Under the pieces are notes generated by a model that searched no databases, was not told where the DNA came from, and saw nothing but the letters and a program-made list of their open reading frames with translations. This document shows positions 30,278-40,897 of a DNA stretch of 64,000 nt, one piece after another; position 1 is the stretch's first letter; each line of letters begins with the position of its first letter. Where the stretch lies: NCBI RefSeq assembly GCF_902167145.1, contig NC_050098.1:137544207-137608206 (forward strand), in the 5' to 3' direction. The translations under genes and the position numbers were made by a program. The stretch is from Zea mays. Lineage: Eukaryota > Streptophyta > Magnoliopsida > Poales > Poaceae.

Positions 30278-33200
30278 TGTAACACCCCAGGTGTTACCTT
30301 GGCTAGAGCCCACCTTGGCACTAGAAGTTATGTTCACAAGGGGTAAAGGCTTAGGGCAACACATAAGAACTTGGAGATCAAGTGCTAATCAAGTTGCCAA
30401 TGACCTAAGGAGCATTACTCTAAATCCTTGCTCACTTACTACCTTGGATAAGAGGGGAGAAGGACCCTAGACCTCTCCTAAACCCTATCTCCCAAAACCC
30501 TAGGTAAGAGGGGAAAGAGAGTGAACAAGTGTGCAAAGCATGAGTAGTTTTACCCAAACCCTAACTAACCTTGTAACCATCAATTAAGGGGGGGAATATT
30601 GCAAAAAGACCCCTGGAGAGACCCCAATTCAAATCTCCAAGTGGAGAGAGAGCTAGAGCTCTCTATTTCCCTCTAAGTCAAATTCTAACCCTAAGTTAAA
30701 GTTCAACCGTGTTCACTTTGAAGATGGCGCCAAAACCACTTGGGTTCTATACCAAAAATGTGGTATACCACTTAAGGCACCCCCTGGAAAAAGTGGAAGC
30801 CGAGACTCGGACGTTTGACAGCTCTTGACATCAGTTTTGTCGCAATGTGGGCAGTGAGACAAGCCAGAATTGGCGCCCGTCTATCTCCTGATCTAGGGCG
30901 TATCCTCCATTGGAACTCACACATGTGAGATAGCCCTAGGTGCCAGGAAGAGGTCTGCGCCGGATTCATGGCAAGATTCGCACGTTTGCGATCTCTGGAG
31001 ACGTTTGAACAATGGAAGAAACACACCTCCGCGTGTTCGACGCTTTCTGCCCGCGCCAGAGAACGCTCACGCGCGCCCTCGCACGCCCAGCGCCGCGCCC
31101 GAGCCAAGCCAGCGCCATGACCCGCGCCCGCACCTATAAAACCCTCCCAGACTTCGATTGTACCTTTCCGCGCACCCTCAAACCTCACCGGAATCTAGCT
31201 CGCCGCCGTTTGCCCGTGCGCAGCGTGTCCGCGGCCGCCCAATCCCTCTGCCACCGTAGACCGGCCAGTGGAGCCATTCCCAACTCCGTTCAGCCCTCGG
31301 AGAAGACTGTGCACACCTCCGTGAGGCTCCCCGAGCGAGGAATCGGAGTTTGCTTCGCCGGAGAGGCCAGTCCACGCTCGCCGGAGCTCTCAACCCCGCC
31401 GGAGTACGTGGACCGGGTAAACCACTCAACCATCCTTCGATTCCTTGTGCACACGGTCGCTACGTTACCCCGTGAAGCTCACCATGCCCTCGGATTGAAC
31501 CAGTTCGCCGTGGTTTGGCCGGTACACTCGCCGCCGACGAGAACACCCGCCTGCGCGCGTGGACCGGGCGATTCCGGCCATCCCCGACGCCAAGCCGTAC
31601 CTCGACGTGACCGCCAGAGCCTCCCCGAGCCAACCCCACCCTTCGCCGGACCTCCCTCGCCGCCGGTAAGCCGCGCCACCCTTTTCTTTCCCGCGGTTAG
31701 TGTTTGCATAAGGGGAAGGACTGCGGGTGAGAGGGAGAGAAGGTCAGGGGGTTTTGTGAAATGTCAGAGACACAGGGGAATAGTGGCGCGAGGGTAGATT
31801 TGCGAAGGTTGATTTAGTTTAAACCCAGGGACCTCGGTGTAAGCTGTTTTTCCAGAAAACCTTTATTAAATCTGTTTTTAAATCGAACAGAAACTTTGAA
31901 AATGCATAACTTATGTTTACATCATCCAAATTTGGTCAAACCAATTTTGTCAGACTCTAAATAATGTAACCTACTTAAGAAAAATATAAAACCTCCTATG
32001 TACTAGAGAAAACTTTAAAGCTCTGATTTAATTATAGTTTTGACTAAAAGCTTAATAATAGGGCCAAAATTAGTTGCACTATTTGACTGGGGTTAGAAAT
32101 TTTTTTTGAGAAGTTTGTGTCTACCTACTAACCCAAATAAAAATGTTAAACCTCTCTGTCCACTCCATTAAGTTAGTTTTTACCCCTTATTCTATAATAT
32201 GCTTAAGGATAAGGAAAATAGAAAATGTAATTTAAACAATGAACCAGAAAGTACCTTTATTTTTGTTAGGATACTTGTTTAATGTAGTTCACTGGAAAAA
32301 TATATCATACCCTGGTTTAGTATAAAATAAGTAGGATACCTTTTATTTTAATAAACTAAGGATAACTTAGAAAAACCCTACAAAAATAACCCCAAGGTAA
32401 AAACACCCCCACCCTTGGGATAACTAATGTTTTATTAATAAGAACTTAGGAAAAATATGAAATCTGCTGTTTGACATTTTTCAAATAATAATTTAGTAGA
32501 AAGTGCCTTTTTGACATTAAACTTAAGAAAATCATAACTAAGTAACCACCCCTTAGTTTTCTGAGATTTTTAGCACAGAAGCCTATTATTACTATGGGAT
32601 GCCAGCAAAAATAACCTTTAGGATAGAACCTACCCCTAACTAAGAGGTGTAGTGTAAAGTGGCCTATTTTGCCTAACTATTGTTATTTTTGTTTAAAGCC
32701 TAGCCTTTGTACTTTAAGCCTCAAATTCTTAAAACAAGCTAGAATAGCAAATGACAACCCACTGTAATTTTTACAGAATTTTTGGAAATTATTAAAACAC
32801 TGTCATAGTTCAAACCTACACTAGAAACCCTAAATAGGAAATTAAAGAAAGGAAAATAAATAATGGAAATTAATGTCGTCCTAAAACCTTTATAAAATTG
32901 TCCACTGAAATCTATAAAGACAATACAAATCCACTATGTTATCCTAAAAGAAAACCTAAGCTTAAAAGGTAATAAGTCTATGTATATATATACCACTAGA
33001 AGCCCCACATAACCAGGAAACCCTAAGTTAATTCTTGACTTAGTTTCTTTTAGCTTCATGTTATTAAATCTTGCATAATCATGACATACATGTTCATTGC
33101 ATCTCGATAGACTGTAACCTTGCTGACGGAGAGTACATCCTCGTGCCGGAGCAAGGAGCTGCTCAGGAGGTAGCCCCAGATCCAGCACCCGAGCCTGCAC

Positions 33201-34642
33201 CAGAGGACCTGCCTGCCACTGCTTTGGAAGGCAAGCCCCGGTTTTATGCATAACCTGTTATTTATGCTATTTTACTTCACTAAATGATTGTAGGATTGAT
33301 TGTGCACTTAGGTGTAGGAATTGTTTGAAACCCTAGTTGCATGATCTCAGGAATCCTATTGAGATGAATACTAGTATGCTAGGTCGAGTAGCTGCTTTAT
33401 TAAGTAGGATCTCGGTAGAAGACGAGTGATTTTTCTAGCACTCGCGCGAGGTCAGGACATTGATTGTACCCACTTTCATATCGTACTGATGTTGGGTGTG
33501 GGCAACAATCCATGGGGATTGGTTGTCTACGGGATAAAAATTTGAATAAGGATTAAGGTGTGGTACCGTGAGTCAAGCGTTTGAACGTACTAAACACATA
33601 CCGAGAAATATGGTAAATCGGTAAGCCTAGTACCTGATTGAACCTGGCAGTAGACTTTGCCCCTCACGCGACCTGAGACGAGGTCTCCCATTCCGGTTAT
33701 GGTGGGTACAAGTGCGGTCACTGCACGACGGCCAGTCGGGGTCAGTGAGGCATTGTACGCCAAGGCGGTGAGCCCTGATCTGCTGACGGGGAATCGATGG
33801 GGACGGTTGATGTGTGTGGGGACGGAGTGCCCCTGCATGTCGTGTGTTTAGGTTTACCTTGCAAGGATAAAAACTCGATTCGAATCGTCTGCTTCTCGCA
33901 GCTAATGAGACTGCTTGATCCATGCTGCTACATTGAGTAACAAGTGGAATTGTGCGGAGATGATACAAGATGTTGATTGCTAAAAATGTTTGCTACTTTG
34001 TATGAATAGATAGTACATCTTTAGCCTTAAGAGAGTCACACTTAATTTTGACAAAGTTAAAAACTTGATTTAGAAACTCAGCTAGTGCTTTTGGCAACCA
34101 AACCCCACAGCCAAACAGCTGCATGTCTAGAGGTAGAGGAGTAGACTCCTCACACCGGGTAAGTCTAGCTAAGTATTAGTATACTCAGCCTTGCTTGTGG
34201 CATAATTTTTACAGGTTCTCTGGAGGAAATGGTTGCTGGAGTGACTTGGCCGTCCATCTTGCCACCGGGTTGGACTGTCGAGTGGGACCCTGCCTCGGCT
34301 GAGGAGGAGCATGAGGAGTGATGGGACAGGCTTCCCCATCCCTCTATTTATTTACCGTTAGTTTATTTCCGCTGCACTTCGAACAATGATGGTTACTTTT
34401 GCAAAAACTCCAATGATGATGCTGGTGATGTAATAATTTAATACTCTGACATGTATGGTTTTATGCTTTATTGTATTTGCTCAGTGACTCACCTTCGAGT
34501 GAGATTGTGGTACTTGATCCTGTCAGTGGCCGTGTCAGACTAGATCCGAGGGATTGACGGGTTATTCCCATTTAAGTGTGGTCCAGCCTCTAAGGCGGGG
34601 CTTAGGCACTTAAGTTGGAATAATTCGGGCAGTTCCGCCACA
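30278..34642 (+). repeat. Tek1 5' LTR (4365 bp)
   Basis: TATA box CCTATAAAACC at 31133-31143, then a very GC-rich R region up to a strong donor-like CCG/GTAAGC at 31665-31671. A long AT-rich part follows, then two short coding-like segments (about 33112-33223 and 34215-34321). A 261-codon open frame (31012-31797) lies over the GC-rich part and is shared with the 3' LTR. It has no recognisable domain and is probably compositional, at least beyond the donor site. Confidence 0.95.
33112..34321 (+). other. Exon-like coding segments inside Tek1 LTR
   Basis: Segment one, after CTCGATAG at 33115, reads CNLADGEYILVPEQGAAQEV, then a Pro/Glu/Ala-rich stretch to LPATALE and ends GAAG/GCAAGC (GC-type donor, about 33229). 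Segment two, after TTTTTACAG at 34213, reads SLEEMVAGVTWPSILPPGWT, VEWDPASAEEEHEE and stop TGA near 34319. The phases match (one base plus two). Both copies of the LTR keep the frame. The equivalent positions in the 3' LTR are about 43731-44940. No function is known to me. Confidence 0.45.
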
Positions 34643-34644
34643 GC

Positions 34645-34656
34645 TGGTATCGGAGC
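34645..34656 (+). other. Primer-binding site, Tek1
   Basis: TGGTATCGGAGC, two bases after the LTR, differs by one base from the usual initiator-Met complement TGGTATCAGAGC. Confidence 0.85.
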
Positions 34657-35064
34657 TTGTACCACCACAGAGGAATCGATAAAATGTAAATACCATCAAT
34701 TTTCCAAGTAAAATTTGATAGAAACAATGTTGGATAGATAGTAGGGCGAGCAGGATAGACCTAGGACGTGAAGCCTTAGGGTAATAGAAGGGTAGCTAGG
34801 TGGCTAAGTAACTAGGCCCTACAGGCCACTTTTACAGGATGGGAGTTCCTCCCTATTCCTTTTATCTTGTTGTGAGGTCGTTCAGGACGAGCATGCATGC
34901 ATTCATAATTAAGCAAATGGATAACTGAGTAAAGGACTTAAAAACAAGATAACAACCAACTAGGTCCCTAGTGCCTTTTTACTTAACTAGAGAAAGGCTG
35001 AGTTTTACTTTTCCTTGTTCTTTTTATAATTCTTTTTCTTTTACTTACGCTTAACCATACACGG
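34657..35064 (+). other. Tek1 untranslated leader
   Basis: Non-coding DNA between primer site and the pre-gag ORF. Ends with a T-rich tract (CTTTTTCTTTTACTTACG) before the ATG at 35065. Confidence 0.6.
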
Positions 35065-35934
35065 ATGACTTCCCACGGATCCTCCGATGACGGAAATGCA
35101 CTGACCCACACTGACGGACTTGCACGAGAGGGCTTTCCCCGCATTTTGTGGGAGGTACTTCAGGGGGCCGGATACACGACACCCCCTCAGTACGCGGTGC
35201 AGCAGTTCGAGAAGCACCGAGTGCCTCGCTGTAGAGTGAGGATGACTTTGGAGCCTCATCCCCTGTAGCCAGGCTGGCGCTCTTTGGACTCCGAGTCTTT
35301 CGGATACCGAGCAGAGGACACGATCGAGGCGATCGCTTTGCATGGATTGACTACCTTCTGCGGATTCCATCCTTTGGAGCTGGCTACCCACCCCATTGGC
35401 TTGTTCCCCGCTGAGAGAGAGGACGACCCAATGTGGAAGGATCGGGTGGAGCATGCCAAGGACATCTGGGCCATCTACCCAGGACAGACTGCGCACTTGA
35501 CCGTACGGTGCATGAATGCTCTGTACCGTCTGCAGGTGATGCGCGGCGAGGCGATGTCCCATCTGATGGCGCTGCTGGAGGCAACAAAGATTACGTTGGA
35601 CAACAGAGAGGAACTCGTGGTCGACTTGTCTCAAGAAATGGTGGAGAAGTACTTGCAGGTGGAGCAGCTATCCACTGATATTCTGGAGTTGGAGGAGCTG
35701 GTAGGCACCAGGGAGAACACCATCGAGGTTCTAGAGGATCAGCTCATTAACACTCAGCAGCAGCTTGCTGAGGCTAACGAGCACCTGGACATGCATCACC
35801 AGGAGATCCAGGACCAGGAGGCCAACGAGGACGTCGACATCGAGGGAGGAGATGAGCCTGCCTCCAGTGTGGACACTGCTGGCTCGGGAAGACCACCTTC
35901 CCCCGAGTCGAGTGTTGCTTCATTCGCTCACTAG
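35065..35934 (+). pseudogene. Tek1 pre-gag ORF, coiled-coil protein with one stop
   Basis: From ATG 35065 (MTSHGSSDDGNALTHTDGLA) the frame runs to TAG 35932, interrupted only by TAG at 35266, for about 289 codons. The N-terminal half contains FPRILWEVLQGAGYTTPPQY, SFGYRAEDTIEAIALHGLTT and HPIGLFPAEREDDPMWKDRV. The second half is a clear coiled coil (EEVDLSQEM-like heptads from about residue 185 to 255, including LSTDILELEELVGTREN) with an acidic tail. It lies upstream of gag, where Tekay-clade elements are not generally described as having a gene. No enzymatic motif is visible. CCTCTG-TAG-CCAGGC could be a CAG-to-TAG mutation, which is inference. Confidence 0.65.
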
Positions 35935-36235
35935 GTGTTCAGGATAGGCCTAGAAGTTGGATAGTCGGACTCCTCGCAGCTAGCTTAGCTTTTGCACCCT
36001 TGGGGTACTAGGCTAGATAGAGTTGAGTCATTTTGAGACAATTGATGTAATCATCATAAACTCTCTTGAAAGCTTGTTTGATGGATGCTGTCATCAGTTT
36101 AAATTTGGAAGGAAGAATTTGTGCCTTTTTAGAATCCTTTTGTTGAAGCCAGAGTCTATCATGTTGTTTTAACTTTTTCCTTCGCGATAAACATCTTGAA
36201 CTTGGAAATAAGGTGTTAAGTATGTGGTTTTTCAG
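35935..36235 (+). other. Spacer ending in a splice-acceptor-like tract at gag
   Basis: The interval ends GTGGTTTTTCAG directly before the gag ATG at 36236. Together with the GTAAGC site in the LTR this could remove the pre-gag ORF by splicing. Confidence 0.45.
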
Positions 36236-39200
36236 ATGGCCGGAAGGCAGCGTCGTGGCCAGAATGAGCACGTTCCTCCACCGCCACCGCCTCCCACTCT
36301 GCAGGAGCTCATGGCTCAGCAGAATGAGATCTTGAGACAGCTGGCTCAGCGTCAGCCACCACCTCAGCACTATGGTGGTGGAGACCATCAGCGTCACCCT
36401 GCGGCGGCTACATACCAGGAATTCCTTAGCACCCAGCCTCCATTGTTCACAAGGGCGGAGGACCCACTTGACGCAGATGTATGGTTGCGAGTGGTGGAAT
36501 CCAAATTCCCACTACTCCATGGAGCTTGCTCAGAGGTCACCAAAGTCAGGTTCGCCACCCAGCAGCTTCGCGGACCCGCAAGGACTTGGTGGGATCATTT
36601 TCTTGCTATGCAGCCAGAGGACCGAGAGGTGGAGTGGAGGGAGTTCAAGGCAGCTTTCAGAGGACACCATATACCAGCCGGGATTATGGACAGGAAGCTC
36701 AATGAGTTTTTGGCACTCACTCAGGGCAACAGGACAGTGTTGCAGTATGCCCAGGCCTTTAATGACTTGTGCCAGTATGCTGGGTATCATGCAGATACAG
36801 ATGAGAAGAAGAGAGACAGGTTCAGGAGGGGGCTCAGCACTAAGCTCCGTGACCGTCTCAACACCGTCAGGGCCAACAGTTACAATGAGTTGGTCAACAT
36901 GGCTATCTCCCAAGAGGGCTGCATTACAGCTAGACAGGCAGAGAAGAAGAGGAAGACCCCTGTGGCAGGACCCTCAGCTCAGCCACAGCGCTTCAGGATT
37001 GTGTCCGACACTCAGGGCAGGGGACCCCAGCAGCAGCAAGGGCGATGGGTGATCCGACCGCAGCAGCAGCAGCAGGCACCCAACCGCACCCAATTTCTAG
37101 CTCAGAGGAGCAATCAGCAGCAACAGCAGTACCGCCAGGCAAATGACAACAAATGCTTCACTTGTGGCAACACTGGGCATTATGCCAAGAATTGCCCCCA
37201 GAACCAGCAGAGGCAGGGGCAGAATGTCAATCAGAACCAAGGCAAGAGACAGAAGGTGCAAGTGAGGCAGGGCAGGCTAAATTTCACCACCATGGCTGAT
37301 ATTCCAGAGGGAGCACCCGTCATGACTGGTATCTTTACAGTTTTGAATTATCCTGCTATTATTCTATTTGATTCTGGTGCATCGCATAGTTTTATCAGTG
37401 CCAAATTTAGTGCCAAATGCCAGTTGCCCTTTCACCATACCGATGGGGGCATTACAATTTCAACACCAGGAGGCAGAGTTGCCACTTATCAAATCAACAG
37501 GCAAGTGCCTATAAAATTTGGTAGTCTGGTGATTAGAACCACCCTTCTCATCTTAGGATTGGATAGCGTGGATATTATTTTGGGAGCTGACTGGTTGACC
37601 CGGCATCAGGCAGTATTGGACATTGCAGCCAGAGCCATTGAAATCCATTCCCCTGCTTATGGCGAGACTGTTTTGCATTTATCCAACCAGGGTTGTACCC
37701 GATCTTGTGCCTTTGTTATGTTAGAATCCCCGGTGGAAAAGATCCCAGTGGTCCGTGACTACCCAGATGTTTTTCCGGAGGAATTGCCAGGGATGCCACC
37801 TGACCGAGACATTGAGTTCGCAATTGAGTTGCAACCCGGGACTGCTCCTATCTCCAAGAGACCCTATAGGATGCCTCCCGCGGAATTGGCAGAATTGAAG
37901 AAGCAAATGCAAGAATTGTTGGATAAGGGATTTATTCGTCCAAGCACTTCACCATGGGGATGTCCAGCATTATTTGTGAAGAAAAAGGATGAGAGTTTGA
38001 GGATGTGTGTTGACTACCGCCCTCTCAATGCGGTGACTATCAAGAACAAATACCCACTGCCCCGCATTGATGTTCTGTTTGATCAGTTGGTAGGAGCCAA
38101 GGTATTCTCCAAGATAGACCTTCGCTCAAGTTACCATCAGATCAAGATCCGTGCCAGTGACATTCCCAAGACGGCTTTCTCTACCAGATATGGGCTGTAT
38201 GAGTTTTTGGTGATGTCTTTCGGGCTGACCAATGCCCCGGCTTATTTTATGTACCTGATGAACTCAGTGTTTATGCCAGAATTGGATAAGTTCGTGGTCG
38301 TTTTCATCGACGATATTCTGGTCTATTCCAAGAATGAAGATGAACATACTGAGCACCTGCACATCGTGCTTCAACGACTGCGCGATCATCATCTTTATGC
38401 TAAGTTGTCTAAATGTGAGTTCTGGCTGAAGGAGATTAAATTCTTGGGTCACACAATTTCTCAGGATGGGGTATCAGTTGATCCTGAGAAGGTACAAGAG
38501 GTAATGGATTTGAAACCCCCGACTACAGTGAGGCAGATTCGGAGTTTTCTGGGATTGGCAGGGTATTATCGACGATTTATTCCGGATTTCTCCAGAATTG
38601 CCAAGCCAATGACTGAACTGTTAAAGAAGGGAGTCAAATTTGAGTGGAGCCAAAAGTGTGAAGATGCCTTTCATACCTTGAGGCAGCATTTGACAACAGC
38701 CCAAGTGCTGGCTCAACCTGACAGCACCAAGCCATTTGAAGTTTATTGTGATGCTTCTGGTACCAGATTGGGATGTGTCTTGATGCAAGAGAACAAGGTC
38801 ATTGCTTATGCTTCCCGAGCACTCAAGCCCCATGAGCAGAACTACCCCACTCATGATCTGGAATTGGCAGCTGTGGTGCATGCTCTTAAGTTATGGAGAC
38901 ACTACTTGATGGGAGCTCACTGTAACATCTACACCGATCACAAGAGTCTCAAATACATCTTCACTCAGGCAGATCTGAACATGAGGCAAAGGAGATGGTT
39001 AGAGTTGATCAAGGACTATGATTTGGAAGTGCATTACCACCCTGGTAAGGCCAATGTTGTGGCAGATGCCTTGAGCAGGAAGGCCCAGTGCAACTGTATG
39101 AGCATGGATGTGGGAGTTACCACCCTGTGTGACGAGTTGTGCAAGCTGAACCTGGAAGTTGTTTCTTCGGGTGACCTAAGCTATATCTCGGTGGAGCCCA

Positions 39201-40063
39201 CATTGCAAGAACAGATAATCAGGGCACAGGTTGAGGATAAGGGTGTTCAGGTTATCAAAGATATGATCAAGCAAAAGGCAGAGAAATACAAGTGTTTCCG
39301 ACAGGACAGCAAGGGAATTCTATGGTTTGGAGATCGATTGGTTGTTCCCAAGGACCCTGAGCTCAGAAAGAAGATACTGGATGAAGCTCACCTCTCCAAA
39401 TTCTCCATGCACCCTGGTAGCAACAAGATGTACCATGATCTCAGATCTCTATATTGGTGGACTAGAATGAAAAGGGAAATTGCCAAGTACATATCCGAAT
39501 GTGACACTTGCCAGAGGATAAAGGCTAGTCACTTGAAGGCAGCAGGCCCTTTGCAACCCCTTCCCATACCATCTTGGAAATGGGAGGACATTTGCATGGA
39601 CTTCATAGTGGGATTACCCAATACCTCCAGGCACCATGATTCTATTTGGGTTATCGTGGACAGGTTGACCAAGACTGCTCATTTCTTGCCAGTGCACACC
39701 ACCCACAGGACAGAGAAGTACGCAGAAATTTATGTTGATCAGATAGTAAGGTTGCATGGTATTCCCAAGACCATTATATCTGACAGAGGAGCACCCTTTG
39801 TGGCACGATTTTGGGAGCAATTGCAAGAATCACTTGGGACCCATGTCATCCGAAGCTCAGCATACCACCCCCAAACCGATGGCCAGACAGAAAGGGTGAA
39901 CCAGATTTTGGAAGACATGCTGCGGGCATGTGCACTACACTACGGAAAAGATTGGGACAAGTGTCTGTCTTTGGCAGAATTTTCTTACAATAACAGCTAT
40001 CAGTCCAGTCTGAAGATGGACCTTTTGAGGCATTATATGGGAGAAGGTGTAGGACCCCACTAA
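36236..40063 (+). pseudogene. gag-pol: Tek1 gag-pol, frameshifted in integrase
   Basis: From ATG 36236 ([15 protein letters not shown]) the frame encodes a gag capsid domain (about residues 60-215), CCHC knuckle [14 protein letters not shown] (about 37153), protease FDSGASHSF (about 37369), RT ([29 protein letters not shown]), RNase H ([20 protein letters not shown]), and integrase H2C2 finger ([16 protein letters not shown]) and DDE core ([22 protein letters not shown]). Near 40017 one base is missing relative to the equivalent motif in Tek2 (52223-52240), so the frame ends at 40063. RT motif DLRSSYHQI has Ser where Gly is usual (compare NSGYHQL in Tek2). Integrase C-terminus and chromodomain follow in another frame. 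Confidence 0.92.
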
Positions 40064-40650
40064 ATTGGTCTCAAGCAGGAGAAAGGGAAATTTTTGGGCC
40101 AGACTTGGTACTCGAGGCAGAGGCAAAGGTCAGGGTTATTACCAAGAACTTGGAAGCTGCTCAGGCCAGGCAAAGGAGCTATCATGATAAGAGGCGGAAG
40201 CCTCTACAGTTTGAGGTGGGAGATCATGTCTATCTTAAGGTATCACCCACCAAGGGTGTCCAGAGATTCGGGATCAAGGGCAAGTTAGCCCCTCGCTACA
40301 TTAGGCCATACGAGGTCAAGGAAGCTTGTGGACCCGTAGCCTATCAAGTGGAATTGCCACCTCACATGTCGTCAGTTCACAATGTGTTCCATGTATCTCA
40401 GCTGCGGAAATGCGTTCGCCTACCCACTGAAGTACTACTGGAACCAGAAATTGAGATAGAACCGGACTTATCTTACCAAGAGTACCCCGTCAAGGTGCTA
40501 GATCAAAAAGAGAGATCAACTCGGGCAAGGTCGATCAGAATGTATAAAGTTCAGTGGAGTCACCATTCAGTGGAAGAAGCTACATGGGAGACTGAGGATT
40601 TTCTACGCTCTCGCTTCCCCGACTTTCTGCCCAAAGGAGTCGGTATGTAA
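40064..40650 (+). pseudogene. Tek1 integrase C-terminus and chromodomain
   Basis: In the shifted frame (open from before 40105) the sequence encodes the integrase C-terminal GPY/F-like region (KPLQFEVGDHVYLKVSPTKG, LAPRYIRPYEV, VFHVSQLRK) and then a chromodomain (RMYKVQWSHHSVEEATWETE, DFLRSRFPDFL), which in chromoviruses targets integration to particular chromatin. It ends TAA at 40648. Separated from the rest only by the single-base break near 40017. Confidence 0.88.
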
Positions 40651-40897
40651 CCTCAAAACCCCACCCCCACCTGCCCTTTGAATTCAATTATAAGAAAAAC
40701 TTAGATAACAAGGATAGTCTAAGTTGTGGATTTAACTTAAGAAGGGCTTCCTTCTGAAGTTGCAAAGAGGATGACATTCGAAGAGCAGTTAATAAGAGAA
40801 ATTTAAGTAAGGGGAAAACAACACCAGCACACCTTCAAGCACCCTCCAAGGGACTCTACCTAAATCTCGGGACGAGATTCCTTTAAGGGGGGAGGGC
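40651..40897 (+). other. Tek1 3' untranslated region and polypurine tract
   Basis: Non-coding to the tract TTTAAGGGGGGAGGGC (40882-40897) immediately before the 3' LTR. Confidence 0.85.

Noticed and set aside
31012..31797. 261-codon ORF in the Tek1 LTRs as a gene
   Set aside because: GC-rich Pro/Arg composition, no domain, starts upstream of the TATA box and is opposed by equally long frames. Only the later exon-like segments are worth keeping.
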